A stretch of DNA of 64,000 nt from a bacterium. GTDB taxonomy: Bacteria; UBA4055. How positions within the stretch are numbered: position 1 is the stretch's first letter; every line of letters starts with the position of its first letter. The notes below the pieces were generated by a model. That model was not told the origin of the DNA and did no database searches. It worked only from the letters and a program-made list of their open reading frames with translations. Below are positions 54,009-63,936 of this stretch, piece by piece. The stretch is from assembly GCA_029559475.1 (NCBI GenBank), contig JAKQBN010000030.1, forward strand, positions 62,001-126,000, written 5' to 3'. The translations under genes and the position numbers were made by a program.

Positions 54009-57000
54009 TTAATTTCTGTAACCGTCCTCTTCGGGTTCTTCTTCTACTGATTCCTCTTCGAATTTATTCTTTACTGTTATGTAGTTATACTTTGCTAGTC
54101 CGGTTCCGCAGGGGAGAAGATTACCCATTATCACGTTCTCCTTAAGTCCTTCGAGGTAATCGGTGGAAGACTTGATGGCAGCATCTGTAAGTACCTTCGT
54201 AGTTTCCTGGAATGATGCCGCTGAGATGAACGAATCCACCTGAAGGGCAGCTTCAGTTATACCGAGAAGAAGAGGCTTGTACGTAGCGGGTCTTGCGGGT
54301 CTGAAAACTATCTGTTTCTTGCCTTCTTCGGACAATTTTTTATTCCTGTTCTCGACTTCATAAGTAATTAGCATCTCGCCTGTTTCGAATTTTGAGTCTC
54401 CCGTATCTGTAATTATTACTTTATCATATATCTCGGAGTTGTTCTTTGAAAGAACGAATTTACTTACTTTATCACCTTCAAGGAAAGAAGTATCACCAGG
54501 ATTTACTATCTGAACCTTCTGGAGCATCTGCCTTACGATCACCTCGATATGCTTGTCGTTCGGATTCACTCCTGAGCCTCTGTAAACCTCCTGGATCTGG
54601 TTGACTAGGAAGTGCTGAACTTTCGTAGTTCCCAGGATCTGAAGAATATCATCCGGTTTTATCGAACCTTCAGTAAGTTTTTCTCCCGCGTAAATAATAT
54701 CGCCGTCGTGAACCAGAATATGCTTTCCTCGCGGAACGTTGTAGGTTCTTACTTCGTTTCCGTTTAGATCTTCGACCATTATGATCTGTGAAGTTCCTTT
54801 AAAATCTCCGTATTTTACAACGCCGTCGATCTCAGACAAAATCGCGGGATCTTTCGGATCACGGGCTTCGAAAAGCTCACTTACCCTCGGCAGACCTCCG
54901 GTGATATCCTTGGTCTTACCCTGGCTTCTCTGCATTTTGATCAGGATCTGGCCGGCTTTTACCTTGTCGCCGTCGTCGATCTGGAGAGCACCGCCTGAAG
55001 GAGGCAGATATTTCGCGATCTCGTTCCCGTTCTTGTCCACTATGAAAATAGTCGGTTTCAGTGATCTTTCCTTAGGCTCGATCATTACTTTATACTTCAG
55101 TCCGACCTTATCATCAACTTCGGTCTTGAAAGTCGAACCTTCGACTATATCCTTGAATTTAACTTTTCCGTTCTTCTGCGATAAAATCACGTAGCTGTAA
55201 GGATCCCATTTGAACAGGATCTGGCCTTTTGTGACCTTTTCTTTGTCAGAGACCAGAAGTGTAGCTGAATACGGAAGTTTTTCGCTCATTACTTCTTTTC
55301 CGAATTCATCGATAAGCCTTAACACTCCGTTCCTTCTGATAACTATGTGACTTTTTTCATAATTTACGGTTTCGACATCAACAAGCTCGATGATACCGTC
55401 GTATTTCGCGAACTCTTCAGATTTTATAGTAGCGATATCAGCAGAACCCCCGACATGGAACGTTCTCAGAGTAAGCTGTGTACCGGGCTCCCCGATTGAC
55501 TGCGCTGCCATGATCCCGACTGCTTCTCCGATAGAAACAAGATTTCGTGTAGTCAGATTCTGGCCGTAGCATTTTGCGCAGATGCCTTTTTTCGATTCGC
55601 ATGTAAGAACCGATCTTATTTTTACTTTCTCAACATTGTGATTTACAATCTTCTTAGCTATGACCCTGTCGATCAGCGTTCCGGCTTCGCAGATTATCTC
55701 TCCGTCGGGATTTTCGCTGAAATCAACAACATCTTCAGCTAGAACCCTTCCATAGATCCTGTCCTCGAAGTTCTCGAGAACTTTATCGCCTTCTTTCAGA
55801 TCTGAGATATCTATTCCCATGATAGTATGGCAGTCCTCTTCTGTAACAACAACATCGTGAGCCACATCGACAAGTTTTCTGGTAAGATAACCGGCGTCTG
55901 CCGTTTTTAAAGCTGTATCCGCTAGACCTTTCCTTCCTCCGTGAGTCGAAATAAAGTAGTCAAGTATTGAAAGTCCATCTATAAAGTTCGTCTTTATAGG
56001 ATTCTCGATTACAGAGTCTGACGACACTTCAATGTTTTTCTGAGGTTTCTGCATTAGTCCCCTGATACCGCAGATCTGTTTGATCTGTGTTCTGGAACCC
56101 CTTGCTTTCGAGTCCATCATCATGAATACAGGGTTGAATCCGCCTTTATCCAGCCTGAGGTTATCGTACATGTCCTGTTCTATCTTATTTGTGGCTTTTG
56201 TCCATTCGTCAACTACCTTATTATATCTTTCCGTATCAGTTATCTGACCTTCATCGTATGATTCCTTGATCAGTTCGATCTTTTTCTCAGAAGATCTTAA
56301 CACTTTATCTTTTAGGGGAGATATCACGAAATCGTCAAGTCCAATTGATATTCCGGATTTGGTTGCGTATTTATATCCGAAGTCCTTAAGCCTGTCGAGG
56401 AACAGGGCGGTTTTACTGAATCCGACCTTTTCTATCGCTTCCTCAATTATCTTCTCGACCTTTGAGCTTATCATAGTTTCATTATAAAATTTGCTCTTTG
56501 TAAGTTCCTGCGGAAGCACTTCGTTAAAAAGTATCATTCCGGGCGTAGTGTCGATAAAATCGCCTCTGAAAAAATATTTTATGTCGCTATGATAACTTAT
56601 CGCGCCGAAGTCGAGAGCCAATTTAATTTCATCGATGTTGGAGAATATTTTCGGGTTTTTATCTCTTTCTGCGTTTCTTTTTGTCATATAATAGATCCCG
56701 AGAACCATGTCCTGCGTAGGATAAGCTATAGACCTTCCGGTAGCCGGATGAAGCAGATTGTGTGATGCCATCATCAATAGACGGGCTTCGAGTTTCGCCT
56801 CTGGTGAAAGAGGAAGGTGAACAGCCATCTGGTCACCGTCGAAGTCGGCGTTGAAAGCTTTACATACGAGCGGATGCAGCTGGATCGCTTTTCCTTCTAT
56901 CAGAACAGGCTGAAATGCCTGAATACCAAGTCTGTGAAGAGTCGGAGCCCTGTTGAGAAGTACGGGATGACCGTCAACCAGGTTTTCAAGAAGTTCCCAT

Positions 57001-58700
57001 ACTTTATCGGTACCTTTCTCGATCTCTTTCTTCGCATTCTTGATCGTCGTAACATTAGGATCGTATTCGATTAGTTTTCTAATAAGGTAGGGCTTGTATA
57101 ATTCAAGAGCCATTTCTTTCGGCAGCCCGCACTGGTGAAGTTTAAGCTGAGGACCTACAACGATAACGGAACGGCATGAATAATCCACCCTTTTACCAAG
57201 AAGATTGCTTCTGAACCTACCCTGTTTTCCTTTAAGTGAATCGGAAAGCGATTTTAAAGCTCTCTTACCGTCACTTCTCACAACATTGTTCTTTCTGCCG
57301 TTGTCGAACAGAGAATCTACGGCTTCCTGTATCATCCTTTTCTCGTTCCTTACGATCACTTCAGGCGCTTTGATCTCGAGCATTTTCTTCAGACGCTTGT
57401 TCCTTATAATAACCCTTCTGTAGAGATCGTTCAGATCCGATGTGGCGAACCTTCCGCCTTCCAGAGGTACCAGCGGTCGAAGTTCGGGAGGGATCACAGG
57501 AATAACGTCCAGAACCATATATTCAGGCTTGTTAGTTTCCATGTTGTTTTTAAAGGATTCAACAACATTGAGCTTTTTAAGAATATCCTGTTTGTTCTGC
57601 TCAGATGTTTCTTCCTCGATCTTTTTTCTCATTTCGGCTGAAAGCTGCTTTATATCCGTATCTTTCAGCAGCAGCCTTACTGCCTCAGCGCCGATCTCCG
57701 CTTTGAACTGGTCATATGAAGAATATTCATTTTCATACAGCTCTACTTTCTCGATCAGAGAGTTATAATCGCTTTCTGACATCAGCGACTTGTATTTCAG
57801 GTCTTTGACGGTGCTGACGAACTTGAGATTCACTACGTCTCTAATCAGTTTATCGAAAATAAGCACATCTTTTTTATCTTTGACAGGAATAGATCTGATA
57901 TCCTTGTCATGATCTACGAATTCAGCAAGGATCTGCATGAAGTCATAATCATCGTAAAGGATCGAATATATCCTTTCACGGATGTCTTTTTCTCTGTATT
58001 TATCAGCTACGAACCTTTCGATCATATCCTCTATTTCGTTTACTCTTTCAGACAGTCTTGTGTAAACTTTTTTCGTATGATCGTTCTCTTCGAAATTTCC
58101 GTAAAATTCTTTCAGAACAACGTTTGTCGCTTCTTTTTGCGAATCGTCCTTAATAGAAAGATATAACAGCTTTTCAAGTTCGGTAATGAATTTGTGGTAT
58201 TTTTCGAGATAGCTTTTATTGTATCTTTCGATTAAAAGCTGGTAGTCTTCAACGATTTTTCCCGGTTTAATGACTACGTACTTTTCATAATATATTATCT
58301 GTTCAAGCGTTTTAACAGTATAGTCTAAAAGATTACCTATCTTAGAGGGAAGCGAGCGGAAGAACCAGATGTGAACGACCGGAACTGCAAGCTTTATGTG
58401 ACCGATCCTCTCTCTTCTTACGCTTCTTCTGTTGACTTCGACATTACATTTATCGCAGACTATACCTTTATATCTTGAACCTCTGTATTTTCCGCAGGAA
58501 CATTCCCAGTCTTTCTGAGGCCCGAAGATCCTTTCGCAGAAAAGACCGTCCCTTTCCGGTTTATATGTTCTGTAGTTCACAGTTTCGGCTTTAGTAACCT
58601 CGCCTTTACTTGTTTTTAAAACTTCATCGCTTGATAAAAGTTTTATCGAGAACTTTGAAAAGGCTTTATGAAGAACATCTCTTTGACGCAATCTTGGCAT
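54009..58700 (-). CDS. rpoC: RNA polymerase subunit beta-prime
   Basis: Largest RNA polymerase subunit, 1563 aa. N-terminal zinc site Cys67, Cys69, Cys82, Cys85 (CSCGKYRGSRYKGIVCDKC); catalytic NADFDGDQMAVHLP; trigger-loop region with GEPGTQLTLRTFH; second zinc site CESKKGICAKCYG. The opening (SGEVTKAETVNYRTYKPERDG) is of the Bacteroidota type, but the protein is over 100 residues longer than typical Bacteroidota or E. coli RpoC, so lineage-specific insertions are present. The ATG at 58700 has CAGGAG upstream and lies 55 bp after rpoB. The tRNA-Phe gene follows. Confidence 0.97.
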   Translation of the reverse strand: MPRLRQRDVLHKAFSKFSIKLLSSDEVLKTSKGEVTKAETVNYRTYKPERDGLFCERIFGPQKDWECSCGKYRGSRYKGIVCDKCNVEVNRRSVRRERIGHIKLAVPVVHIWFFRSLPSKIGNLLDYTVKTLEQIIYYEKYVVIKPGKIVEDYQLLIERYNKSYLEKYHKFITELEKLLYLSIKDDSQKEATNVVLKEFYGNFEENDHTKKVYTRLSERVNEIEDMIERFVADKYREKDIRERIYSILYDDYDFMQILAEFVDHDKDIRSIPVKDKKDVLIFDKLIRDVVNLKFVSTVKDLKYKSLMSESDYNSLIEKVELYENEYSSYDQFKAEIGAEAVRLLLKDTDIKQLSAEMRKKIEEETSEQNKQDILKKLNVVESFKNNMETNKPEYMVLDVIPVIPPELRPLVPLEGGRFATSDLNDLYRRVIIRNKRLKKMLEIKAPEVIVRNEKRMIQEAVDSLFDNGRKNNVVRSDGKRALKSLSDSLKGKQGRFRSNLLGKRVDYSCRSVIVVGPQLKLHQCGLPKEMALELYKPYLIRKLIEYDPNVTTIKNAKKEIEKGTDKVWELLENLVDGHPVLLNRAPTLHRLGIQAFQPVLIEGKAIQLHPLVCKAFNADFDGDQMAVHLPLSPEAKLEARLLMMASHNLLHPATGRSIAYPTQDMVLGIYYMTKRNAERDKNPKIFSNIDEIKLALDFGAISYHSDIKYFFRGDFIDTTPGMILFNEVLPQELTKSKFYNETMISSKVEKIIEEAIEKVGFSKTALFLDRLKDFGYKYATKSGISIGLDDFVISPLKDKVLRSSEKKIELIKESYDEGQITDTERYNKVVDEWTKATNKIEQDMYDNLRLDKGGFNPVFMMMDSKARGSRTQIKQICGIRGLMQKPQKNIEVSSDSVIENPIKTNFIDGLSILDYFISTHGGRKGLADTALKTADAGYLTRKLVDVAHDVVVTEEDCHTIMGIDISDLKEGDKVLENFEDRIYGRVLAEDVVDFSENPDGEIICEAGTLIDRVIAKKIVNHNVEKVKIRSVLTCESKKGICAKCYGQNLTTRNLVSIGEAVGIMAAQSIGEPGTQLTLRTFHVGGSADIATIKSEEFAKYDGIIELVDVETVNYEKSHIVIRRNGVLRLIDEFGKEVMSEKLPYSATLLVSDKEKVTKGQILFKWDPYSYVILSQKNGKVKFKDIVEGSTFKTEVDDKVGLKYKVMIEPKERSLKPTIFIVDKNGNEIAKYLPPSGGALQIDDGDKVKAGQILIKMQRSQGKTKDITGGLPRVSELFEARDPKDPAILSEIDGVVKYGDFKGTSQIIMVEDLNGNEVRTYNVPRGKHILVHDGDIIYAGEKLTEGSIKPDDILQILGTTKVQHFLVNQIQEVYRGSGVNPNDKHIEVIVRQMLQKVQIVNPGDTSFLEGDKVSKFVLSKNNSEIYDKVIITDTGDSKFETGEMLITYEVENRNKKLSEEGKKQIVFRPARPATYKPLLLGITEAALQVDSFISAASFQETTKVLTDAAIKSSTDYLEGLKENVIMGNLLPCGTGLAKYNYITVKNKFEEESVEEEPEEDGYRN

Positions 58701-58755
58701 TCTTAACTCCTGTTTTTAGTACCGATTGAGTTTTGGTTTTCACGATTTAACTGGT

Positions 58756-61700
58756 TTATTCCAGTTTTACATCGAGATTCAATCCGTAAAGCTCTTTTAT
58801 CAGCACGTTGAAAGCTTCAGGTATACCCGGTTTGGGAATTTCCAGTCCTTTGACTATAGCTTCATAGACTTTCGTTCTTCCGTTAACGTCGTCGGACTTA
58901 TATGTTAACATCTCCTGCAGAATATGAACTGCTCCGTAAGCTTCTAGAGCCCATACCTCCATCTCGCCGAACCTCTGACCGCCGAACTGAGCTTTTCCTC
59001 CGAGCGGCTGCTGGGTTATCAGCGAATACGGTCCTATAGATCTTGCGTGAAGTTTATCTTCAACAAGATGTGAAAGTTTGAGCATATAGGTTACGCCTAC
59101 AGTGATCTCCTGATGGAATTTTTCTCCTGTGAGACCGTCGTAAAGAACGGTCTTTCCTGATAGAGGAAGCTTTGCTTCTTTGAGTTTTTTCTTTACATCC
59201 TCCAAAGTAGCTCCGTCAAAAACCGGGGTCGCGTATTTCTCTCCGAGCATCCTTCCGGCCCATCCCAGATTCGTTTCGAATATCTGTCCGGGATTCATCC
59301 TTGAAGGAACACCGAGAGGGTTAAGGATTATATCGACCGGAGTACCGTCTTCCATATACGGCAGATCTTCTACCGGAACGATCCTGGAAACGATACCTTT
59401 GTTCCCGTGTCTTCCGGCCATTTTATCGCCGATCTGTATCTTTCTTTTTTTAGCGATATAGACTTTCACTAGCTGAATTATTCCCGGGGGAAGCTCATCG
59501 CCGTAAAGCATTCTCTGCCTGTCTCTCTGATAATCCACGTTCAGCTGATCGACGATCATCGAATAATTGGTAATGATCTCCGAAACCTTTTCGTTGATCT
59601 CATCGCTGTCGGTCCATTCAGTTGATATATTCGAATCTTCAATGTTTAATTTAAGGAAAGACTTCTGAGTCACCTTTTCATTCTTCCCGAGAACGACTAC
59701 TCTTGTTCCCTTTTCTTTCTGAAGACATACAACGTCGCAAAGTATCTGCTTATCCTTTAAAAGCGCGTAAAGTTCGGCGGATCTTTCTTCTTCGAGAAGA
59801 GCCAGATCGTCATCGTACTTTTTCTTAAGCTTTTTCATTTCGTCTTTTTCTTTGCTTTTGCGGACAGCGTCCTTTTTCTTTCTCGAGAAGATCTTAGTCT
59901 CTATGACTATACCTTTATCTCCGGGAGGAACTTTAAGTGATGCGTCTTTTACCTCTCCTGCTTTTTCACCGAAAATAGCTTTTAGAAGCTTGTCTTCGGG
60001 TGTAAGATTGACCTCTCCTTTCGGAGTGACTTTACCGACCAGTATGTCGCCGGGATAGACCTCTGCGCCGATTCTGATTATTCCGCCGTCGTTAAGATTC
60101 TTGGTCGCTTCTTCGCTTACGTTCGGGATCTCTCTGGTAAGTTCTTCTTCACCTCGTTTAGTTTCTTTTACGCTTGTTTCGTATTCTTTGATGTGTAGGG
60201 ATGTGAAAACGTCCTCTCTTACCATTCTTTCGCTTAATATGATCGCATCTTCAAAATTATATCCGTTCCATGACATGTACGCGACAAGCACGTTTTTTCC
60301 AAGAGCTAGCTCTCCGTTGTCCGTAGCTGCGCCGTCCGCGAGAATATCGCCAGGTTTTACTTTATCGCCCACGTTCACGATGGGAACATGATTAACGCAT
60401 GTATCCTGGTTCGTTCTGAAGAATTTAATGAATTTGTAATATATTTCATCGGGATCTTTTGGATCTTTTTTCTTTGTGACTTTTACCGTACATCCTTTTG
60501 CGTCGATCCTGCTTACAACACCTTCAACTGTGGATTCTACCATCGCCTTGGAGTCAACAGCGATCTTTCTTTCCATTCCTGTACCTACGATAGGAGCTTC
60601 TGTCTGTAGAAGAGGAACGGCCTGTCTCTGCATGTTCGAACCCATCAGTGCCCTGTTGGCATCATCGTTCTCAAGGAATGGGATCAGATTGGCTGCTGCT
60701 GATACCACCTGTGTAGGTGAACAGTCCATATAGCTGATCTGGTGAATATCATTTCCTAATTTTACGCCTTCTGTAGCGTGTGCCACCGGAAAATCACCCC
60801 TGTATCTTGATAAAATAGATTCTGGAGTTATGAAACTGCCTTTTTCATCTAAAGGTGCATTCGCCTGGGCTATAAGATTTCTGTCTTCTTCGTCAGCCGT
60901 AAGGAATTCTATCTCGTTGGTAACTCTTCCCTTTTTCACTTTCCTGTAAGGCGTTTCGATAAATCCCATCTCGTTGACTCTCGCATATGTAGCAAGTGAG
61001 GAGATAAGACCGATGTTCGGTCCTTCTGGGGTTTCTATCGGGCAAAGCCTTCCGTAGTGTGTGTAATGAACGTCCCTTACTTCGAATCCGGCTCTGTCTC
61101 TTGTAAGACCTCCGGCTCCAAGTGCGGAAAGCCTTCTTTTGTGAGTGATTTCGGCAAGAGGATTAACCTGATCCATAAACTGAGAAAGCTGGTTGGTACC
61201 GAAGAAAGCGTTTAATACGCTTGAAAGTGTTTTTATATTTATCAGATCTGCTATGGCTAGTTCTTCTTCAGGTTTTGCCAATGACATTCTTTCTTTTATC
61301 GTTCTGCTCATTCTGGAAAGTGCAATTCCGAACTGATTCGCCAGCTGCTCGCCTACGGTTTTGATCCTTCTGTTTCCTAGATGATCGATATCGTCAACTA
61401 TCTTTTTTCCGTTCTTGATCTCTAGAACTTCCTGAACTATCGAAATTATATCGAAGTCCGTTATCAGGATTGTATCGAGATAAGACTCTTTTATCATGTT
61501 GAAAATGTCTTTTTTGTCAGCGTCTTTAGTTTTTTCGAGTGCCTTGATTACTTTTTCAACGGGGAACAACTGATAATTATCGGAAGCAACTTTCAGCCTG
61601 ACCATTCTCTTCTTGTTCATTTTTCTGAAGTAGTTCAGAAGTGCGTCCATTCTGTGGTCCATCTTCTGATTGATCCTGTACCTTCCCACATCGCCGAGAT

Positions 61701-62748
61701 CGTATCTTTTATCGTCAAAGAACATTCTGTCAAAATGCTTTCTCGCCGTGTCAATATCTGGAGCCTCGGTGGATCTCAGCTGCTCGTATATGAACATCAG
61801 GGCATCATCCTGATTGGTTGTGATGTCTTTACTTAAAGTGTTCAGAAGAAGGTTGAATTTCAGCCTTTCTTTCGGTTTAACGATAGATATCTGGCTTACT
61901 TCGTTCTCGTAAAGAACATCAAGCTGCTGAGCAGTAAGTTTGGTACCTATCGGGAGAATGAGCGGCTGTCCAGCATGACCTTTTTCCGGAGTTTTGGGGT
62001 TTGTGATGATAATTTCTTTAAAAAGTATCTTGCCTACAAGCTCGGGCAGATTTTTTTTATTCAGCTTAATCTTTTCTGACAGATCGAACATCGAATAGAT
62101 CTCTTCATTCGAAGAAAATCCCATCGCTCTAAGAAATATGGTTACAGGGAATTTCTTTTTCCTGTCGATATATACCTGCAGAGAGTCATTTATCGTCGTC
62201 TCGAATTCGAGCCACGAACCTCTGAAAGGTATTATTTTTGCAGAAAATAGCGTGGTCGAATTTGGGTGAACTCTTGATGAAAAGAACGCTCCCGGAGATC
62301 TGTGAAGCTGAGTTACTATAACCCTTTCAGCTCCGTTGATTATAAATGTGCCTTTCGGGCTCATCATGGGAACTGTTCCGAAATATGTTTCGGACTCTAT
62401 GGTCTGCTGATACTCGTCAGAATCGTCGGCTTTCTTTGAAAGCCTGAGCCTCACTTTTAAAGGTGCACTGTATGTAGCGCCGATCTCCTGGCATTCTACC
62501 ACGGAGTATTTCGGCTGGCCTACGGAATAATCGATATATTCAAGCAGATATCTTTCTCTTGTGTCAGTTATCGGAAATGTGTTCTTAAAAGACTGGTGAA
62601 GGCCGGAATTTCTTTTTTTGTTTCCCTTGATGCTCTTTTGAATGAACGTGTCAAAAGACGCCAGCTGAAGCTCGAGAAGGTTCGGCATTTCAAGAACTTC
62701 ACCGATCCTCGAAAATGAAATTCTTTTACCGTTTTCGCTTTTCTTCAA
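58756..62748 (-). CDS. rpoB: RNA polymerase subunit beta
   Basis: Second RNA polymerase subunit, 1330 aa. Recognisable: the rifampicin-site region FFGTNQLSQFMDQVNPLAEITHKRRLSALG-type sequence, GLTRDRAGFEVRDVHYTHYG, NVLVAYMSWNGYNFEDAIILS, KMAGRHGNKGIVSRI and the C-terminal GGQRFGEMEVWALEAYGA. The rifampicin pocket residues (Gln, Asp and Ser/His positions in SQFMDQVNPLAEITHKRR) look wild-type, with Ala-Glu-Ile where many species have SEL/AEL. The start codon is TTG at 62748 with AGGAGG 7 nt upstream. Two hairpins separate it from rplL, which allows separate control of ribosomal protein and polymerase synthesis. Confidence 0.97.
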   Translation of the reverse strand: MKKSENGKRISFSRIGEVLEMPNLLELQLASFDTFIQKSIKGNKKRNSGLHQSFKNTFPITDTRERYLLEYIDYSVGQPKYSVVECQEIGATYSAPLKVRLRLSKKADDSDEYQQTIESETYFGTVPMMSPKGTFIINGAERVIVTQLHRSPGAFFSSRVHPNSTTLFSAKIIPFRGSWLEFETTINDSLQVYIDRKKKFPVTIFLRAMGFSSNEEIYSMFDLSEKIKLNKKNLPELVGKILFKEIIITNPKTPEKGHAGQPLILPIGTKLTAQQLDVLYENEVSQISIVKPKERLKFNLLLNTLSKDITTNQDDALMFIYEQLRSTEAPDIDTARKHFDRMFFDDKRYDLGDVGRYRINQKMDHRMDALLNYFRKMNKKRMVRLKVASDNYQLFPVEKVIKALEKTKDADKKDIFNMIKESYLDTILITDFDIISIVQEVLEIKNGKKIVDDIDHLGNRRIKTVGEQLANQFGIALSRMSRTIKERMSLAKPEEELAIADLINIKTLSSVLNAFFGTNQLSQFMDQVNPLAEITHKRRLSALGAGGLTRDRAGFEVRDVHYTHYGRLCPIETPEGPNIGLISSLATYARVNEMGFIETPYRKVKKGRVTNEIEFLTADEEDRNLIAQANAPLDEKGSFITPESILSRYRGDFPVAHATEGVKLGNDIHQISYMDCSPTQVVSAAANLIPFLENDDANRALMGSNMQRQAVPLLQTEAPIVGTGMERKIAVDSKAMVESTVEGVVSRIDAKGCTVKVTKKKDPKDPDEIYYKFIKFFRTNQDTCVNHVPIVNVGDKVKPGDILADGAATDNGELALGKNVLVAYMSWNGYNFEDAIILSERMVREDVFTSLHIKEYETSVKETKRGEEELTREIPNVSEEATKNLNDGGIIRIGAEVYPGDILVGKVTPKGEVNLTPEDKLLKAIFGEKAGEVKDASLKVPPGDKGIVIETKIFSRKKKDAVRKSKEKDEMKKLKKKYDDDLALLEEERSAELYALLKDKQILCDVVCLQKEKGTRVVVLGKNEKVTQKSFLKLNIEDSNISTEWTDSDEINEKVSEIITNYSMIVDQLNVDYQRDRQRMLYGDELPPGIIQLVKVYIAKKRKIQIGDKMAGRHGNKGIVSRIVPVEDLPYMEDGTPVDIILNPLGVPSRMNPGQIFETNLGWAGRMLGEKYATPVFDGATLEDVKKKLKEAKLPLSGKTVLYDGLTGEKFHQEITVGVTYMLKLSHLVEDKLHARSIGPYSLITQQPLGGKAQFGGQRFGEMEVWALEAYGAVHILQEMLTYKSDDVNGRTKVYEAIVKGLEIPKPGIPEAFNVLIKELYGLNLDVKLE

Positions 62749-62803
62749 ATTTAGTCCTCCTGCTTTTTTAGATTTTTATTCAGGGACTTTCCCGCGCGCA
62801 AAT

Positions 62804-62848
62804 AAAAAAAAGCCCAACATATACTTTAAAGTAGTTATGTCTGGCTTT
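62804..62848 (-). terminator. Terminator/attenuator hairpin just before rpoB
   Basis: Minus strand: AAAGCCAGACATA pairs with TATGTTGGGCTTT (one mismatch, one G-U) around a loop that itself contains TACTTTAAAGTA, followed by TTTTTTT. It would reduce read-through from rplL into rpoB. It lies about 55 bp before the rpoB start. Confidence 0.75.
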
Positions 62849-62925
62849 GATTTAATGAACATTTTACGCCCGGTTTAATGTTATGGTTACTGATTACGGA
62901 TAACAGCGGTTTTTATAAGACAGAA

Positions 62926-62957
62926 AAAGTTATTCCCGCTTTGTCGAGAATAACTTT
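62926..62957 (-). terminator. Terminator/attenuator hairpin after rplL
   Basis: AAAGTTATTC and GAATAACTTT form a perfect 10-bp stem with a 12-nt loop; on the minus strand TTTTTC follows. It lies about 33 bp after the rplL stop. In E. coli an attenuator sits at the same place in the operon. Confidence 0.75.
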
Positions 62958-62989
62958 CCCTTTATTAAAGGTCTATACATGAAATGCTG

Positions 62990-63355
62990 TTATTTAAGAT
63001 CAGCCTGTCCGCCTGCTTCTTCTATTTGAGCTTTCATTTTCAGAGCTTCTTCTTTCGGTACTGATTCTTTTACTGTGCTCGGGCATTTGTCGACCAGGTC
63101 TTTCGCTTCTTTCAGTCCGAGGCCGGTCATCTCTCTGATCACCTTGATGACCTGGATCTTTTTATCTCCAGAAGAAATAAGCATTACGTTAAAATCTGTC
63201 TTTTCTTCTTCCTGAGCAGCTTCTGCGGCCGCTGCAGGTCCGGCAACCATAGTAGGCGCTGCCGCTGTTACACCGAATTTTTCTTCGATCGCTTTAACAA
63301 GCTCGGACAGCTCCATTGCTGTCATTTTTTCCAGTTTACTTAATATTTCCTGCAC
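62990..63355 (-). CDS. rplL: Ribosomal protein bL12 (L7/L12)
   Basis: Stalk protein of the large subunit that recruits translation GTPases; 121 aa. The N-terminal dimer helix [22 protein letters not shown], an Ala-rich hinge ([16 protein letters not shown]) and the C-terminal factor-binding domain ([25 protein letters not shown]) are all present. It starts about 31 bp after rplJ and precedes the two hairpins in front of rpoB. Confidence 0.98.
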   Translation of the reverse strand: MQEILSKLEKMTAMELSELVKAIEEKFGVTAAAPTMVAGPAAAAEAAQEEEKTDFNVMLISSGDKKIQVIKVIREMTGLGLKEAKDLVDKCPSTVKESVPKEEALKMKAQIEEAGGQADLK

Positions 63356-63386
63356 GAAATCCTCCGTTACGGTTTTTTATTATAAT

Positions 63387-63902
63387 TTACATATTCTCTT
63401 TTTTCGTTTTTACTGCATCCAGCGTACGGGCCAGTTTTGCCATAGGTTCGTTAAGCACGCTTGCTATCATAGATAACAGAGCATTCTTCGACGGCAGGTC
63501 TTTGATCACGGACATTTTGCCGGCGGGATAGAATTCGTTTTCGAACATACAGCCTTTTATGACGAGTTTTTCATTCTTTTTGGCAAAATCGAAAAGTATC
63601 TTTGCAGGCGCCGACGGATCTTCAAAAGCGAAAGTCACGGAATTGGGTCCTTTAAGTATCTTCTCAAAATCCGCGCTGTATTTGGTTCCTTCAAGCGCTT
63701 TGTTGACGAGAGTATTTTTGAATACTTTCATCTCCGATTTTGTCGATCTCAGGTCTTTTCTCAGACGCGATATGTTCTCAACATCTATGCCGTCGTACCT
63801 GGTGATATAGAAAGCGGAAGAGGACTGCAGTTTCGTTCTGATCTCGTCGATAACTTTCTGTTTCTCAATAACCTGTTGTTTTACGATTGTAGCTTCAGTC
63901 AT
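63387..63902 (-). CDS. rplJ: Ribosomal protein uL10
   Basis: Base of the L12 stalk, 171 aa. Pattern: FYITRYDGIDVENISRLRKDLRST, MKVFKNTLVNKALEGT, GPNSVTFAFEDPSAPAKILF and the C-terminal helix MIASVLNEPMAKLARTLDAV that binds L12. A ribosome-binding site (GGAGAAAAAA) precedes the ATG at 63902. The gap to rplA is only 34 bp, too short for the long L10-binding leader known from E. coli, so autoregulation, if present, must work differently or from further upstream. Confidence 0.97.
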   Translation of the reverse strand: MTEATIVKQQVIEKQKVIDEIRTKLQSSSAFYITRYDGIDVENISRLRKDLRSTKSEMKVFKNTLVNKALEGTKYSADFEKILKGPNSVTFAFEDPSAPAKILFDFAKKNEKLVIKGCMFENEFYPAGKMSVIKDLPSKNALLSMIASVLNEPMAKLARTLDAVKTKKENM

Positions 63903-63936
63903 TTTTTTCTCCGATAATAATGTTAGCGGCCCGGAA

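Noticed and set aside
63903-63936. L10-binding leader between rplA and rplJ
   Set aside because: Only 34 bp, with no room for the known kink-turn leader; nothing more than a ribosome-binding site is visible.
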